From assembly GCA_041393415.1 (NCBI GenBank), contig JAWKKE010000001.1, forward strand, positions 434,001 to 498,000: a stretch of DNA of 64,000 nucleotides, written 5' to 3'. Shown one piece after another: positions 1-7,903 of the stretch (within the stretch, counting starts at the first letter, position 1; each line of letters opens with the position of its first letter). Position numbers and translations under genes: made by a program. The DNA comes from Thermoleophilia bacterium. GTDB taxonomy: Bacteria > Actinomycetota > Thermoleophilia > UBA2241. The notes under the pieces were generated by a model. The model was not told where the DNA came from and ran no database searches. It worked only from the letters and a program-made list of their open reading frames with translations.

Positions 1-1
1 G

Positions 2-814
2 CCCGCGGTCAAGACGGTCAGGCCGGGTCAGTTCGTGGTCGGCTCCTTCTGGGCGTCCGACAACACCTGCGAGAACTGCCGAGCAGGGCTGCAGAGCGGG
101 TGCGTCAACCGGCAGTACGTAGGCATGAGCGGCACGCAGGCCGAGTTCGCGCGCATCCCGCTGGCCGACGGGACGCTCGTTGCCACCCCGGAAGTGCCGT
201 CTGACGACCTGATTCCCAGTCTGCTCGCTGCGTCCGACGTGTTCGGGACTGCCTGGTTCGGCGCAGTCGCCGCGGCGGCGGGTCCCGGCAAGACGGTCGC
301 CGTCGTCGGCGACGGGGCGGTCGGTCTTCTGGGCGTCATGGCCGCCAGGCAACTCGGCGCCGAGCGCATCATCGCGATGAGCCGCCACGAGTCGCGGCAG
401 AGGCTGGCGCGCGAGTTCGGCGCCACCGACATCGTGGAGACCCGCGGTGACGAAGGGGTCGCCACGGTGAAAGAGCTCACCGGCGGTCGAGGTGCCGACT
501 CGGTCATTGAGGCCGTCGGCACCACGGAGTCGATGGCGCAGGCCTTGGGCGTTACGCACCCCGGCGGTCACGTCGGCTTCGTCGGCGTCACGCACGGCGA
601 CGTCCCGGGGATGCCGTTGTTCTTCAGCCTGGCCCACGTCTTCGGCGGCCCGGCACCCGTGCGCCAGTTCCTCCCTGAACTGATCGGGCTGATCATGGCC
701 CGCGAGGTCGACCCCGGCCGAGTGTTCGATCTGACCCTGCCGCTCGATGAAGCCGCCGAGGGTTACCGGGCGATGGACGAACGCCGCGCCATCAAGACAC
801 TGCTGCAGCCCTGA
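2..814 (+). CDS. Zinc-type alcohol dehydrogenase, C-terminal part (cut by window edge)
   Basis: This is the last 270 residues of a medium-chain NAD(P)-dependent alcohol dehydrogenase; the catalytic N-terminus lies outside the window. The reading frame is open from base 2, so no start is visible. A structural-zinc-like cysteine cluster (CENC, then GC a few residues on) appears near the beginning but has fewer cysteines than the usual four. The Rossmann fold follows with VVGDGAVG and AARQLGAERIIA. The cofactor-side loop around MSRHES resembles members that oxidise alcohols or sorbitol-like substrates. It is followed closely by a cupin and an aldo/keto reductase on the same strand, so the three probably form a small carbonyl-metabolism operon. 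The substrate is unknown. Confidence 0.88.
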   Translation, partial: PAVKTVRPGQFVVGSFWASDNTCENCRAGLQSGCVNRQYVGMSGTQAEFARIPLADGTLVATPEVPSDDLIPSLLAASDVFGTAWFGAVAAAAGPGKTVAVVGDGAVGLLGVMAARQLGAERIIAMSRHESRQRLAREFGATDIVETRGDEGVATVKELTGGRGADSVIEAVGTTESMAQALGVTHPGGHVGFVGVTHGDVPGMPLFFSLAHVFGGPAPVRQFLPELIGLIMAREVDPGRVFDLTLPLDEAAEGYRAMDERRAIKTLLQP

Positions 815-851
815 CGGTATGGGTCAACACAACATGAAGGAGAGACGGAAG

Positions 852-1250
852 ATGAAGATCACGCACAAGGACAGTCGGCCGTCCATGCCGGGACCGGATG
901 CCTGGTTCACCGGTGGAGTCAGCCTGGAGATGCTGTTCGCCGCCGAGCGACCGGGACGCATGAGCGCCGCGTCCGTCACTTTTCAGCCCGGCGCCCGGAC
1001 CGCCTGGCATGCCCACCCCTACGGGCAGGCACTAATCGTGACCGAGGGTCACGGCCTGGCGCAACGGTGGAGCGGCGAGGTACAGCAACTTGCCCCCGGC
1101 GACGTAGTCTGGTTTCCTGCCGGCGAGAAGCACTGGCACGGCGCCGCGCCCGACAGCGCCATGACGCATCTCGCCCTGCAGGAGGCGCAGGACGACGGCA
1201 AGTCCGCCGATTGGATGGAACACGTCAGCGACGAGCAATACGAGTCGTAG
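852..1250 (+). CDS. Small cupin-domain protein
   Basis: A 132-residue single-domain cupin. The ATG at 852 is preferred over a longer upstream frame because AAGGAGAG lies just before it and because the longer version would overlap the dehydrogenase. The metal-binding motifs are visible: AWHAHPYGQALIV is the first cupin motif with two histidines and the later glutamate position, and HWHGAAP gives the second-motif histidine. Family members include mandelonitrile lyase-like and carboxymuconolactone-associated cupins, but nothing fixes the substrate here. It sits 37 bp after the dehydrogenase and 20 bp before the aldo/keto reductase, so it is probably co-transcribed with both. Confidence 0.85.
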   Translation: MKITHKDSRPSMPGPDAWFTGGVSLEMLFAAERPGRMSAASVTFQPGARTAWHAHPYGQALIVTEGHGLAQRWSGEVQQLAPGDVVWFPAGEKHWHGAAPDSAMTHLALQEAQDDGKSADWMEHVSDEQYES

Positions 1251-1270
1251 GGCGCGAGGGAGCACTGAAC

Positions 1271-2179
1271 ATGATTCTCGAAGAGAGCTACACACTCGCT
1301 AACGGTGTGGAGATCCCCAAGCTGGGCCTCGGCACCTGGTTCATCAGCAACGAGGACGTCATCGGCGCGGTCAAGGAGGCCGCGCGCCTCGGCTATCGCC
1401 ACGTCGACACCGCGCAGGCCTATCGCAACGAGCGCGGCGTCGGCGAGGGCGTCAGGGCAAGCGGCGTGCAGCGCGAACACATGTTCGTGACCACGAAGCT
1501 CGCCGCCGAGGTCAAGGACTTCAAGAAGGCGGTCCGGTCGATCGACACGTCGCTCAAGGACCTCGGCCTGGACTACATCGACATGATGATCATCCACAGC
1601 CCTCAGCCGTGGCGGCACTTCCGCGAAGGGGACCGCCATCTGGAGGGCAACCGCGAAGCCTGGCGCGCCCTCGAAGAGGCCTACGCCGCGGGGAAGCTCC
1701 GGGCGATCGGGGTCTCCAACTTCGAGCAGGAGGACATCGACAACATCCTCGCCTCATGTTCAGTGAGGCCGATGGTGAATCAGATTCTGGCGCACATCGG
1801 CAACGTACCCACTGAGCTGATCCGGTACTGCGAGGCCAACGGTCTCCTGGTGGAGGCGTACTCGCCGATCGCTCACGGGGTGATGCTCAAGAATCAGGAC
1901 GTCGCTGAGATCGCGGAGAGGTACCGCGTCTCCATCCCGCAACTCTGCATCCGTTACGACCTGCAGCTCGGCCTGCTGCCGCTGCCGAAGACGGCACGTG
2001 CGGAGCACATGAAGACCAATGCGGACGTGGACTTTGAGATCTCAGCCGAAGACATGCACGCCCTCGACAGCGTGGCGCCGATCACCGACTACGGCAGGGC
2101 CGGCATGATGCCCGTGTTCGGCGGAAAGCTCAGCCTACGAGGCGTGGCCTCGTCGTTGCTTCGCTCGGGGCGGGACTAG
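1271..2179 (+). CDS. Aldo/keto reductase
   Basis: A 302-residue NADPH-dependent aldo/keto reductase of TIM-barrel type, expected to reduce aldehydes or ketones to alcohols in the cytoplasm. The family signature GYRHVDTAQAY is near residue 40, and the tetrad Asp-Tyr-Lys-His can be placed at DTAQAY, TTKL and IIHSP. The motif GVSNF is near residue 150 and the cofactor-binding PLPKTAR near 240. Start at ATG 1271 is supported by GGGAG upstream and removes a long spurious extension. It is the third gene of the ADH-cupin-AKR run. The C-terminal 25 residues are longer than in many relatives. Confidence 0.93.
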   Translation: MILEESYTLANGVEIPKLGLGTWFISNEDVIGAVKEAARLGYRHVDTAQAYRNERGVGEGVRASGVQREHMFVTTKLAAEVKDFKKAVRSIDTSLKDLGLDYIDMMIIHSPQPWRHFREGDRHLEGNREAWRALEEAYAAGKLRAIGVSNFEQEDIDNILASCSVRPMVNQILAHIGNVPTELIRYCEANGLLVEAYSPIAHGVMLKNQDVAEIAERYRVSIPQLCIRYDLQLGLLPLPKTARAEHMKTNADVDFEISAEDMHALDSVAPITDYGRAGMMPVFGGKLSLRGVASSLLRSGRD

Positions 2180-2222
2180 AATCGGCGCGGCACGCCGGCG
2201 GCCGCTGATCCCTCGGCCGCTA

Positions 2223-3017
2223 TCACTCCGCCGCTGACGTCACCGACGACAGCGTAGTCGGGGCGATGAGTGGATCGTGCGAGACAGCGCCGCCGTCCGC
2301 CACCGCCGCGTGCCACGCTGTTCCGGTCCAGAATCGCAGCTGATGCCGTCCGCTGGGATCGCTATACCATCCGCTCGGCGCTGCGGACGCGGCCGCTTCG
2401 TCGTAGTTCGCGCTGTAGGCCGCAGTAACCCGTCTGATCATTGCCGCTCCAACAAGGCTTGCGGCGGCAACCACGGCGCTAGCAACGGCCGACGCACCCG
2501 CGATTGCGATGTAGCCGCCGGTGTCCTGCGCATACACAGAGGCGCGCCCTGCGACCATATCGATGATCCGCGACACGAGGAACAACGCCCACCACCACAT
2601 GACGAGTCGAAGCCCGGTCACGTCGCCCTTGTGGCTGACCTGCCAGATCTCTCTCACGGCTTGATAAGGCATGAGCAGATTGAGGAACGGAACGAAGAAG
2701 CACCACACCGCCCAAGCCGGGCTGAAGCCGATCGAAGCTCCCGTCAGAGTGGCAAGGTTCTTGTTCGCGCGATGAATCCACATCAGGAGCAGGACGAAGG
2801 AGGCCAGCCAGAGTCCGAGTTGAGGCAAGGCGAGCGTGGCAAAGACGGTGTCGGAGATGAGCATGGTGGTCCCAAGTTCACCAGCGGACGGCCAGACGGT
2901 CCAGTACTCGACGATCTGGCCGACACCCGCCAGCGTGCAGACCACGGACACGCCGGCGTAGACCAAGAGGAGCACGCTCGCCGGCCGCGACAGCCCCGAG
3001 AGAGGCCGCACCTTCAC
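2223..3017 (-). CDS. DUF4328 membrane protein with C-terminal DUF2510 domain
   Basis: A 264-residue integral membrane protein with about five or six hydrophobic segments, from residue 13 to about 190. The stretch around LWIHRANKNL, followed by FSPAWAVWCFFVPFLNL, is typical of DUF4328. The C-terminus carries GWYSDPSGRHQLRFWTG, the DUF2510 signature of short actinobacterial membrane-associated domains. No biochemical role is established for either domain. It is transcribed toward the aldo/keto reductase and appears monocistronic. DUF2510 is one of the better taxonomic hints in the window, as it is largely actinobacterial. Confidence 0.85.
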   Translation of the reverse strand: MKVRPLSGLSRPASVLLLVYAGVSVVCTLAGVGQIVEYWTVWPSAGELGTTMLISDTVFATLALPQLGLWLASFVLLLMWIHRANKNLATLTGASIGFSPAWAVWCFFVPFLNLLMPYQAVREIWQVSHKGDVTGLRLVMWWWALFLVSRIIDMVAGRASVYAQDTGGYIAIAGASAVASAVVAAASLVGAAMIRRVTAAYSANYDEAAASAAPSGWYSDPSGRHQLRFWTGTAWHAAVADGGAVSHDPLIAPTTLSSVTSAAE

Positions 3018-3195
3018 TTCTCCCCCAATTCCCGCGAAACCTCCACGAGCCTACTACATGTAGCCAAACCACCACATCGATATCAGTGGATGGGTCAGCA
3101 TCACGTACTCACCCACCGATTATCGGCGCTACGGCCAACATATTTAGGGGATCATGCGATGTGCAGAACAACGGGATCCAGAAGAGTTACGCCGC

Positions 3196-3843
3196 CTACT
3201 CCGGCCGCGCCGCCGCGGCCGCATCGAAAAGCTTCTGCGGGATATGACAGTAGCCGCGGGGGTGCTTCTGCAGATAGTCCTGGTGGTATTCCTCGGCCGG
3301 TGAGTAGTTGATCAGAGGACCACTCTCTACAGCAATGGGCCGCGCATACGCCTTCTGCAGTTGCCCCAGCGACTTCTCAATCACGGCCTTGTCGGCGGAG
3401 TCCGTGTAGTAGATGCCGGTGCGATACTCCGTACCCACATCATTGCCCTGCCGATTCACAGACACAGGGTCGATGGCATCGTAGAAAAGGTCGAGCAGAA
3501 ACGGCAACGGTGCCACCGTCGGGTCGTAGACGACCTTCACGGCCTCGGCGTAGCCACTGCCGTCACCGTAGGTCGCCGAGGCGCTACCCCCATTGGCGTA
3601 GCCGACCTCAGTCGCAACTACGCCATGCACCAAGCCGATGTACTTCTCCAGGCCCCAGAAGCAGCCGCCGGCGATGTAGATCGTCTTGAGATCCCCGCCG
3701 GCAGCGTCCAGCTGGATGGCCGGCGCGCTGGTGACGCCGGGAGAGCCCGTGACGTTCGACTCCTGAGCACAGCCCGTGAGCGACACAACGAGCAGGAGCG
3801 ACACCGCCAGCGACCCTGCCGGGAAGAGGAGCGATCGAGACAC
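3196..3843 (-). CDS. msrA: Peptide methionine sulfoxide reductase A, predicted lipoprotein
   Basis: MsrA reduces S-methionine sulfoxide in oxidised proteins. The catalytic GCFWG motif is at residues 60-64, with C61 the nucleophile, and downstream GYANG, EAVKVVYDP and YHQDYL are all family motifs. I chose the GTG at 3843 because AAAGGAGG lies six bases upstream; the longer ATG version would place that site inside the gene. From this start the protein opens with a short basic and hydrophobic signal ending in the lipobox LTGC (C25), so it should be exported and lipid-anchored, repairing extracytoplasmic proteins. The domain is otherwise full length, 215 residues in total. No MsrB neighbour is visible. 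Confidence 0.95.
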   Translation of the reverse strand: MSRSLLFPAGSLAVSLLLVVSLTGCAQESNVTGSPGVTSAPAIQLDAAGGDLKTIYIAGGCFWGLEKYIGLVHGVVATEVGYANGGSASATYGDGSGYAEAVKVVYDPTVAPLPFLLDLFYDAIDPVSVNRQGNDVGTEYRTGIYYTDSADKAVIEKSLGQLQKAYARPIAVESGPLINYSPAEEYHQDYLQKHPRGYCHIPQKLFDAAAAARPE

Positions 3844-4015
3844 AGTGCGCCTCCTTTGGGGTTCTCGTGTGCCTCTGTGCATACCCGCGAGCTCACGGGA
3901 CTAGGCACGGCGGACCACCCTGACCGCGCGTTCGCGCCTATGCCGGCGGTAGTTCTCATGCATCCGAAGGAGGAGTCAGTTCTCGAGAAGAAGATATGGT
4001 TTGTAGTTGTTGGCG

Positions 4016-4688
4016 ATGACTGAGGAGAAGAACGCCATGGCGGTCTATCAGCAGAAAGCTCGCGAGCATCAAGGGCAACTACGCCGACTTCGCGATTCGT
4101 CAGGGCAAGGACATCCTCGCCATCATCGAAGTCAAGGCCGCCGGCGTCACGCTCGGGCCGAAGCATCTCTACCAGGCCGTAAGCTACGCGGCCAACGAGG
4201 GCGTCGATTGGGTCTGGCTGACCAACGGCTGCGACTGGCAGGTCTATCGTGTGCTGTTCGCTAAGCCCGTCGACCAAGACCTTGTCTTCCAAGTGTCGAT
4301 CTGCGACGCGGCGACGAAGCCGAGCGAGAAGGCGGAACTGCTCTTCCTGATGTCGATGGAGGCACAACGCGCTCACGAGCTCGACGCCTACTACAAGAAG
4401 AAGGCGGCGCTCTGCGGCGCCAACGCCGCCCGCTTGCTGCTGGGCGAGAAGATGCTGCGTGCCCTGCGGGCGGAGATGCGCGTTGCCACCGGACACCTCG
4501 CGAGCCTGGAGGAGATCGCCACCATCCTCGTCGAAGAAGTGATTCGGCCCGAAGTACAAGGCGACGACACAGCACGGCTCCTGCGCAAGGCTGCGGCGAT
4601 CAAGAAGTCGGCCCACAAGTCGAGCGGCCTGAAGCGCGAGGCGGCGGCCAGTGAGAGCCCTTCAATGGCGCAGGACGCAGCGTCCTGA
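4016..4688 (+). pseudogene. Broken type I restriction HsdR N-terminal-like gene
   Basis: The first codons from ATG 4016 read MTEEKNAMAVYQQKARE, which matches the start of stand-alone proteins with the type I restriction HsdR N-terminal nuclease domain. At about base 4060 the homology jumps to another frame, where codons from 4068 read IKGNYADFAIRQGKD and then AIIEVKAAG, a PD-(D/E)xK nuclease core, followed by QAVSYAANEGVDWVWLTNG. Roughly 50 to 60 residues expected between the two parts are missing, so an internal deletion also shifted the frame. The rest stays open to 4688. No hsdM or hsdS neighbours exist. It is probably dead, although a TTG or GTG restart could still make the C-terminal part. 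Confidence 0.7.
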
Positions 4689-4739
4689 GCAGCTCAAACT
4701 GACGCCACCCCCGCCACGGACGCACCGGAACCGCACAAC

Positions 4740-4898
4740 CTAGCGAGTCAGCAGATACCGGTAGATGCGGCCAGGCGATTGCCGCCGCTTGGGCTCATCC
4801 AGCCAAGAAGATGTCTGAGCCGCCTCCAGCACGTCCTCGCGCAGGTAGCCACTCGCGAGTTGCGCCATCGAGATCCCGTTCCAGCCTACGTCGCGCAT
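4740..4898 (-). CDS. Small hypothetical protein, 52 residues
   Basis: A short frame beginning MRDVGWNGISMAQLASGY and ending GRIYRYLLTR. It is too short to judge by length, but it has a plausible ribosome site (GAGGTGGG) a few bases before the ATG, and its composition is protein-like, with acidic and aromatic residues spaced as in a helical peptide. I do not recognise the family. It lies in a region of gene fragments, so it may be the tail or head of a decayed gene rather than a working protein. Confidence 0.3.
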   Translation of the reverse strand: MRDVGWNGISMAQLASGYLREDVLEAAQTSSWLDEPKRRQSPGRIYRYLLTR

Positions 4899-5440
4899 TT
4901 GTCCCACCTCGTTTCTCTATCGTGTCGCTCCGGCCAATCGCCGGCCACCATGCGAGTATGGGTGCGCATCATGTGGCGCCGTTGAGAGGCACGTTAGATC
5001 GCAATAAGGACGTGGAGTTGGAGTTGCCCCCCGTTCGCAGTCCTCTTCAGACGGGAACCGACGGTGTCGTAGGCGGCATGTCGGGGCAAGTCTCACCACC
5101 CGTGCACGAGAGCTGTGCGGCCGGCGCGCTTCGTCCGACGCCCATTGATCCCAAGGGCGCGATCAGCTTCGTCGGCGCAACCTGCCTGGTCGCCGAGCGT
5201 CTTAGCGGACAGCAAGTCGAGGCGCGCATCGCCCGAGGAAGGGTGCGCATCAGACATGACTCAATCAACAACTCTGTCACACAGGAACTGACGCCAATCC
5301 GGAACACGGGTGGTGGAACTTGACATCGACCTACCTCGCAATCATCGATCCAGGAGCTTCTGGTTGGCCGACCAGCGCTCGGCGTCGGTCATGTTCTCCC
5401 CGACGCCGGCAGGTACATCGCTTTGACATGCCTCGCTTAC
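4899..5440. other. Gene-poor stretch with fragments
   Basis: Apart from the possible transposase tail at 5120-5323, nothing convincing is seen here on either strand. The long frames present lack a ribosome site or a recognisable domain. Base composition is less extreme than in the flanking genes, consistent with decayed mobile DNA. Confidence 0.4.
5120..5323 (+). pseudogene. Possible transposase C-terminal remnant
   Basis: In the frame ending at 5323 the residues IDPKGAISFVGATCLVAE, then RLSGQQVEARIARGRVRIRHD, resemble the small beta-barrel that closes IS481/IS21-type DDE transposases (pattern G-x-I-x-F-x-G, then G-x-x-V-x-V, then V-x-I). No catalytic core is found upstream, and the upstream sequence in this frame is low-complexity and arginine-rich. 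I read this as a 3' scrap of an insertion sequence. The match is by pattern only and may be chance. Confidence 0.3.
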
Positions 5441-5761
5441 TCAGGCTAGCCAGCCGATCTCGCCGATGTTTGGGTCTCGTCCTAAGCGTCGCCATTCGCT
5501 GCCGGCTCTACCGACTGGATCCTCTTCGCTCCAAGGCAGGAACTTCCCTGAGTCTCCGTCCAGGTCGCCAAGCACAACGCCACTGGCGATGAGCCCTGAG
5601 AGGATCGATAGCGCGAGATCACAGACCTCCTCGTTTGTGGCTCTCGGCCACGCGTGCCGGATATGCACCGGCAGTTCCCACATCTCGACGTAGTCGTCGG
5701 CCAGCTCTCGGCTGACGGCCAGGGCGACCTTCACTGCAATTGTCACTGTGCTGTCGCTCAT
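5441..5761 (-). CDS. Hypothetical protein, possible immunity protein
   Basis: A 106-residue acidic protein starting at the ATG (5761) that overlaps the stop of the gene before it by four bases (ATGA), so the two are translationally coupled. It opens with a helix (TVTIAVKVALAVSRELADDYVEMWELP) that contains no signal peptide, then EEVCDLALSILSGLIASGVVLGDL and a C-terminal GREWRR-like motif, SEWRRLGRDPNIGEIGWLA. Small acidic proteins ending in this kind of 'EWRALGRDPxxGDIAW' sequence occur after Rhs or polymorphic-toxin tips in GC-rich bacteria; I recall this loosely and cannot confirm it. Position directly after an Rhs core and its tip is the main support for an immunity role. Confidence 0.5.
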   Translation of the reverse strand: MSDSTVTIAVKVALAVSRELADDYVEMWELPVHIRHAWPRATNEEVCDLALSILSGLIASGVVLGDLDGDSGKFLPWSEEDPVGRAGSEWRRLGRDPNIGEIGWLA

Positions 5762-5970
5762 GGATTGCACTTGATCTTCCCCTTGAAGACGCCGGGAATG
5801 TTGATGTCGATGGTCGCAGCAGTCCCCGGGCTCTTTGCCATCTTGAGTCGGAGCTGAACGAAACCGCCGTTCGGCAGTTGCACCCGTATGAGCTTGGCGT
5901 CCCGCGAGGCGAGAAACATCATCGTCGGCGACGGCACCCCACTCACGTAGACCAAAGCGAAGCCGACCAC
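5758..5970 (-). CDS. Small hypothetical protein in frame with Rhs core (possible toxin tip)
   Basis: A 70-residue frame that begins with GTG at the codon right after the TAA ending the Rhs fragment, in the same reading frame. Residues run VGFALVYVSGVPSPTMMF near the start to INIPGVFKGKIKCNP at the end. The last four bases overlap the next gene (ATGA). No ribosome site precedes the GTG, so translation would depend on reinitiation after the Rhs stop or on readthrough. It may be the variable C-terminal tip of the Rhs polypeptide cut off by a nonsense mutation. I do not recognise a catalytic motif. Confidence 0.4.
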   Translation of the reverse strand: MVGFALVYVSGVPSPTMMFLASRDAKLIRVQLPNGGFVQLRLKMAKSPGTAATIDINIPGVFKGKIKCNP

Positions 5971-6318
5971 TTAGTTGTAGAGACCCTTGAGCCCCGGAGT
6001 CACATCCGACCAGGCGTCAATCCCGCTCGGATCGACGAACATCAGTGGGTTGTTCAGGCAGTAGCGGTAGGCACTCCCGGCCGCCGGAGTCGGCTCCACG
6101 GAAAGGAACGTCCCGGTCTCGGGGTCGTAGACCCGGGCACGGAGGAAGATGAGCCCACTGGCTTCGGTGTGCTCGCCGGTGAAGCGGAAGCGGTTGCCGG
6201 TGAGGTCGGGGGTGCCGAGCTCGCTGCCGAAGGGCTCGTAGGTGTGTTCTCTGACGACTTGGCCGGAGGCGTCGGTCTCGAGGCGCACGGAGCCCGTGAG
6301 TCGGCGCGTGCTACGTGG
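5971..6318 (-). pseudogene. Orphan Rhs/YD-repeat core fragment
   Basis: The frame contains the hallmark of the Rhs-associated core: GSVRLETDASGQ, EPFGSELG, FTGEHTEASGLIFLRARVYDP, GTFLSVEP, YRYCLNNPLMFVDPSG. In intact Rhs toxins these residues close a cage of YD repeats of more than a thousand residues and are followed by a variable toxin tip. Here the sequence begins abruptly near 6318, right at the end of the MFS gene, with no YD repeats upstream, so at least 90 percent of the gene is missing. A GTG at 6288 gives a 105-residue peptide, but it has no clear ribosome site. It is a recombination remnant. Confidence 0.8.
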
Positions 6319-6322
6319 TCAC

Positions 6323-7903
6323 TCAGCCGCCTTGGTCTTTCTGGCGGTAGTCGGTCTGGAGCCGCTTCTCGTCGTCGTGGTGAGGGAAGAAGAACACGAC
6401 GAGCGACATGCCGATGGCGACGGAGACGAAGCCCGCCACGTAGGCGAGCTTGTCCCCGGCGAGGAACGAGGAACGGGCTGCAGCGAGAATCTGGTCGGCG
6501 AACTGCGGGGCACCGTCGGCGATGTTCTTGGCGCTCGCGTAGGACATCTGCAGTTGATTCTGCGTCTCGGTGGTGACGTTCTGGCCCGAGGAACTGACCG
6601 CGGCGCCCATAGCGGAGGCGTAGCCGGCGGTCAGTAACGCTCCGAAGATCGAGGTCATGAGCGCACCCCCGAGATCGCGTTGGAGGTCCGCGGTGCCCGA
6701 GGCCATCCCCACCCGCTGGATTGGCACCGAGCCGGTGAGCGAGTGCGCCGAGGGCGTCTGAGCCAGACCCACCCCTGCCCCCATCAACAGCAAGGGGATC
6801 GCCACCAACACATAGGGGATGTCCGGCCCCCACAGGAAGAACATGGCGACGAAGGACAGCGCGAGGAAGGACTGGCCGGCCAACAGCGTGGCCCGCGAGC
6901 CCCATCTGCCGACCATCTTCGCCGACTGGGGAGCGAGCAGAACCATCATCACGACTGCAGGGACGATGGCGGCCCCGGCGGCCACAGAGCCGTAGCCGAG
7001 CACGTTCTGGAGGTACTGCTGGTTGACGAACAGCACGCCCATGAGCGAACCGAAGATGATGACGCCGGCGACCGCGGCCACCCAGAACGTGGGTCGCGCG
7101 GCCACCGAGAGGTCATAGAGGGGGTTCGGCGCCTTACGCTGCCGAATCACGAACGCCACCGCCAGCAGGACGGTGCCTGTGGTCAACCCCAGCGCGAGGC
7201 CCATCATACCGGGAGCGGCGATGATGTTGAGGGCCACGGTGAGCGCGCCGATCATCAGCGCCGAGATCGCCCCGTCCAGGTTGTCGACAGGTTCGTGAGA
7301 CTGGGCCGTCTTGGCAGAGATGTACCGCAGGGACAGAATCAGGCAGAGGACCGCCAAGGGGATCGTGACGAGGAAGACCGATCCCCAATCGAAGTACTTG
7401 AGCAACACTCCTGACAGCAGTGGTCCCACGACCGCAGAGCCCGTGCCCAGCGCAGACCACAGGGCGATGGCTCGAGTCCGCGCCGGACCCGACCACAGCA
7501 CCGTGATCAGCGCCAGGGTCGTCGGGTAGGTTAGACCGGCCGACAGCCCGCCGAGGACCCTCGCAGCGAACAGCACGCCCCAGTCTGATGCCAGGCCGGC
7601 GAGCAACGACGCCGGGATCGCGGCCGACAGCCCGACCACAATCATCAGTTTGCGGCCGTAGCGGTCGCCCAGCGCGCCGAACCACAGTACCGACGCGGCG
7701 AGCCCCAGCGAGTACCCGACCGCGATCAGGTTCAGCTGCATTTGCGACGCATTGAACGCCGCACCGATGGTGGGCAGCGCAACGTTGGCGACCGTGAGGT
7801 TCAGGTTCGCCACGGCAGCGACGAGGATCAACGTGCCGAGGAGGCGTCCGGCTTGGGCCGGACGCCCGGCGCCGTAAGCGTCGGTGTGCTCCGGATCGCT
7901 CAC
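6323..7903 (-). CDS. MFS drug/solute exporter, DHA2 (14-TM) type
   Basis: A 526-residue major facilitator with about 14 hydrophobic segments, the size of the EmrB/QacA group. The loop 2-3 motif GALGDRYGRKLM (around residue 82) and motif C, AVVGPLLSGVLLKYF, in helix 5 are clear, the latter marking it as an antiporter-type exporter. Its ATG overlaps the stop of the SulP gene by four bases, so it is co-translated with it and, further up, with the alkyl sulfatase. Export of an alkyl-sulfate-derived product or of detergent itself is an inference from this context. The Rhs scrap begins immediately after its stop codon. Confidence 0.9.
   Translation of the reverse strand: MSDPEHTDAYGAGRPAQAGRLLGTLILVAAVANLNLTVANVALPTIGAAFNASQMQLNLIAVGYSLGLAASVLWFGALGDRYGRKLMIVVGLSAAIPASLLAGLASDWGVLFAARVLGGLSAGLTYPTTLALITVLWSGPARTRAIALWSALGTGSAVVGPLLSGVLLKYFDWGSVFLVTIPLAVLCLILSLRYISAKTAQSHEPVDNLDGAISALMIGALTVALNIIAAPGMMGLALGLTTGTVLLAVAFVIRQRKAPNPLYDLSVAARPTFWVAAVAGVIIFGSLMGVLFVNQQYLQNVLGYGSVAAGAAIVPAVVMMVLLAPQSAKMVGRWGSRATLLAGQSFLALSFVAMFFLWGPDIPYVLVAIPLLLMGAGVGLAQTPSAHSLTGSVPIQRVGMASGTADLQRDLGGALMTSIFGALLTAGYASAMGAAVSSSGQNVTTETQNQLQMSYASAKNIADGAPQFADQILAAARSSFLAGDKLAYVAGFVSVAIGMSLVVFFFPHHDDEKRLQTDYRQKDQGG

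Noticed and set aside
747..851. Upstream extension of the cupin gene
   Set aside because: The longer frame overlaps the dehydrogenase and lacks a ribosome site; the ATG at 852 has one.
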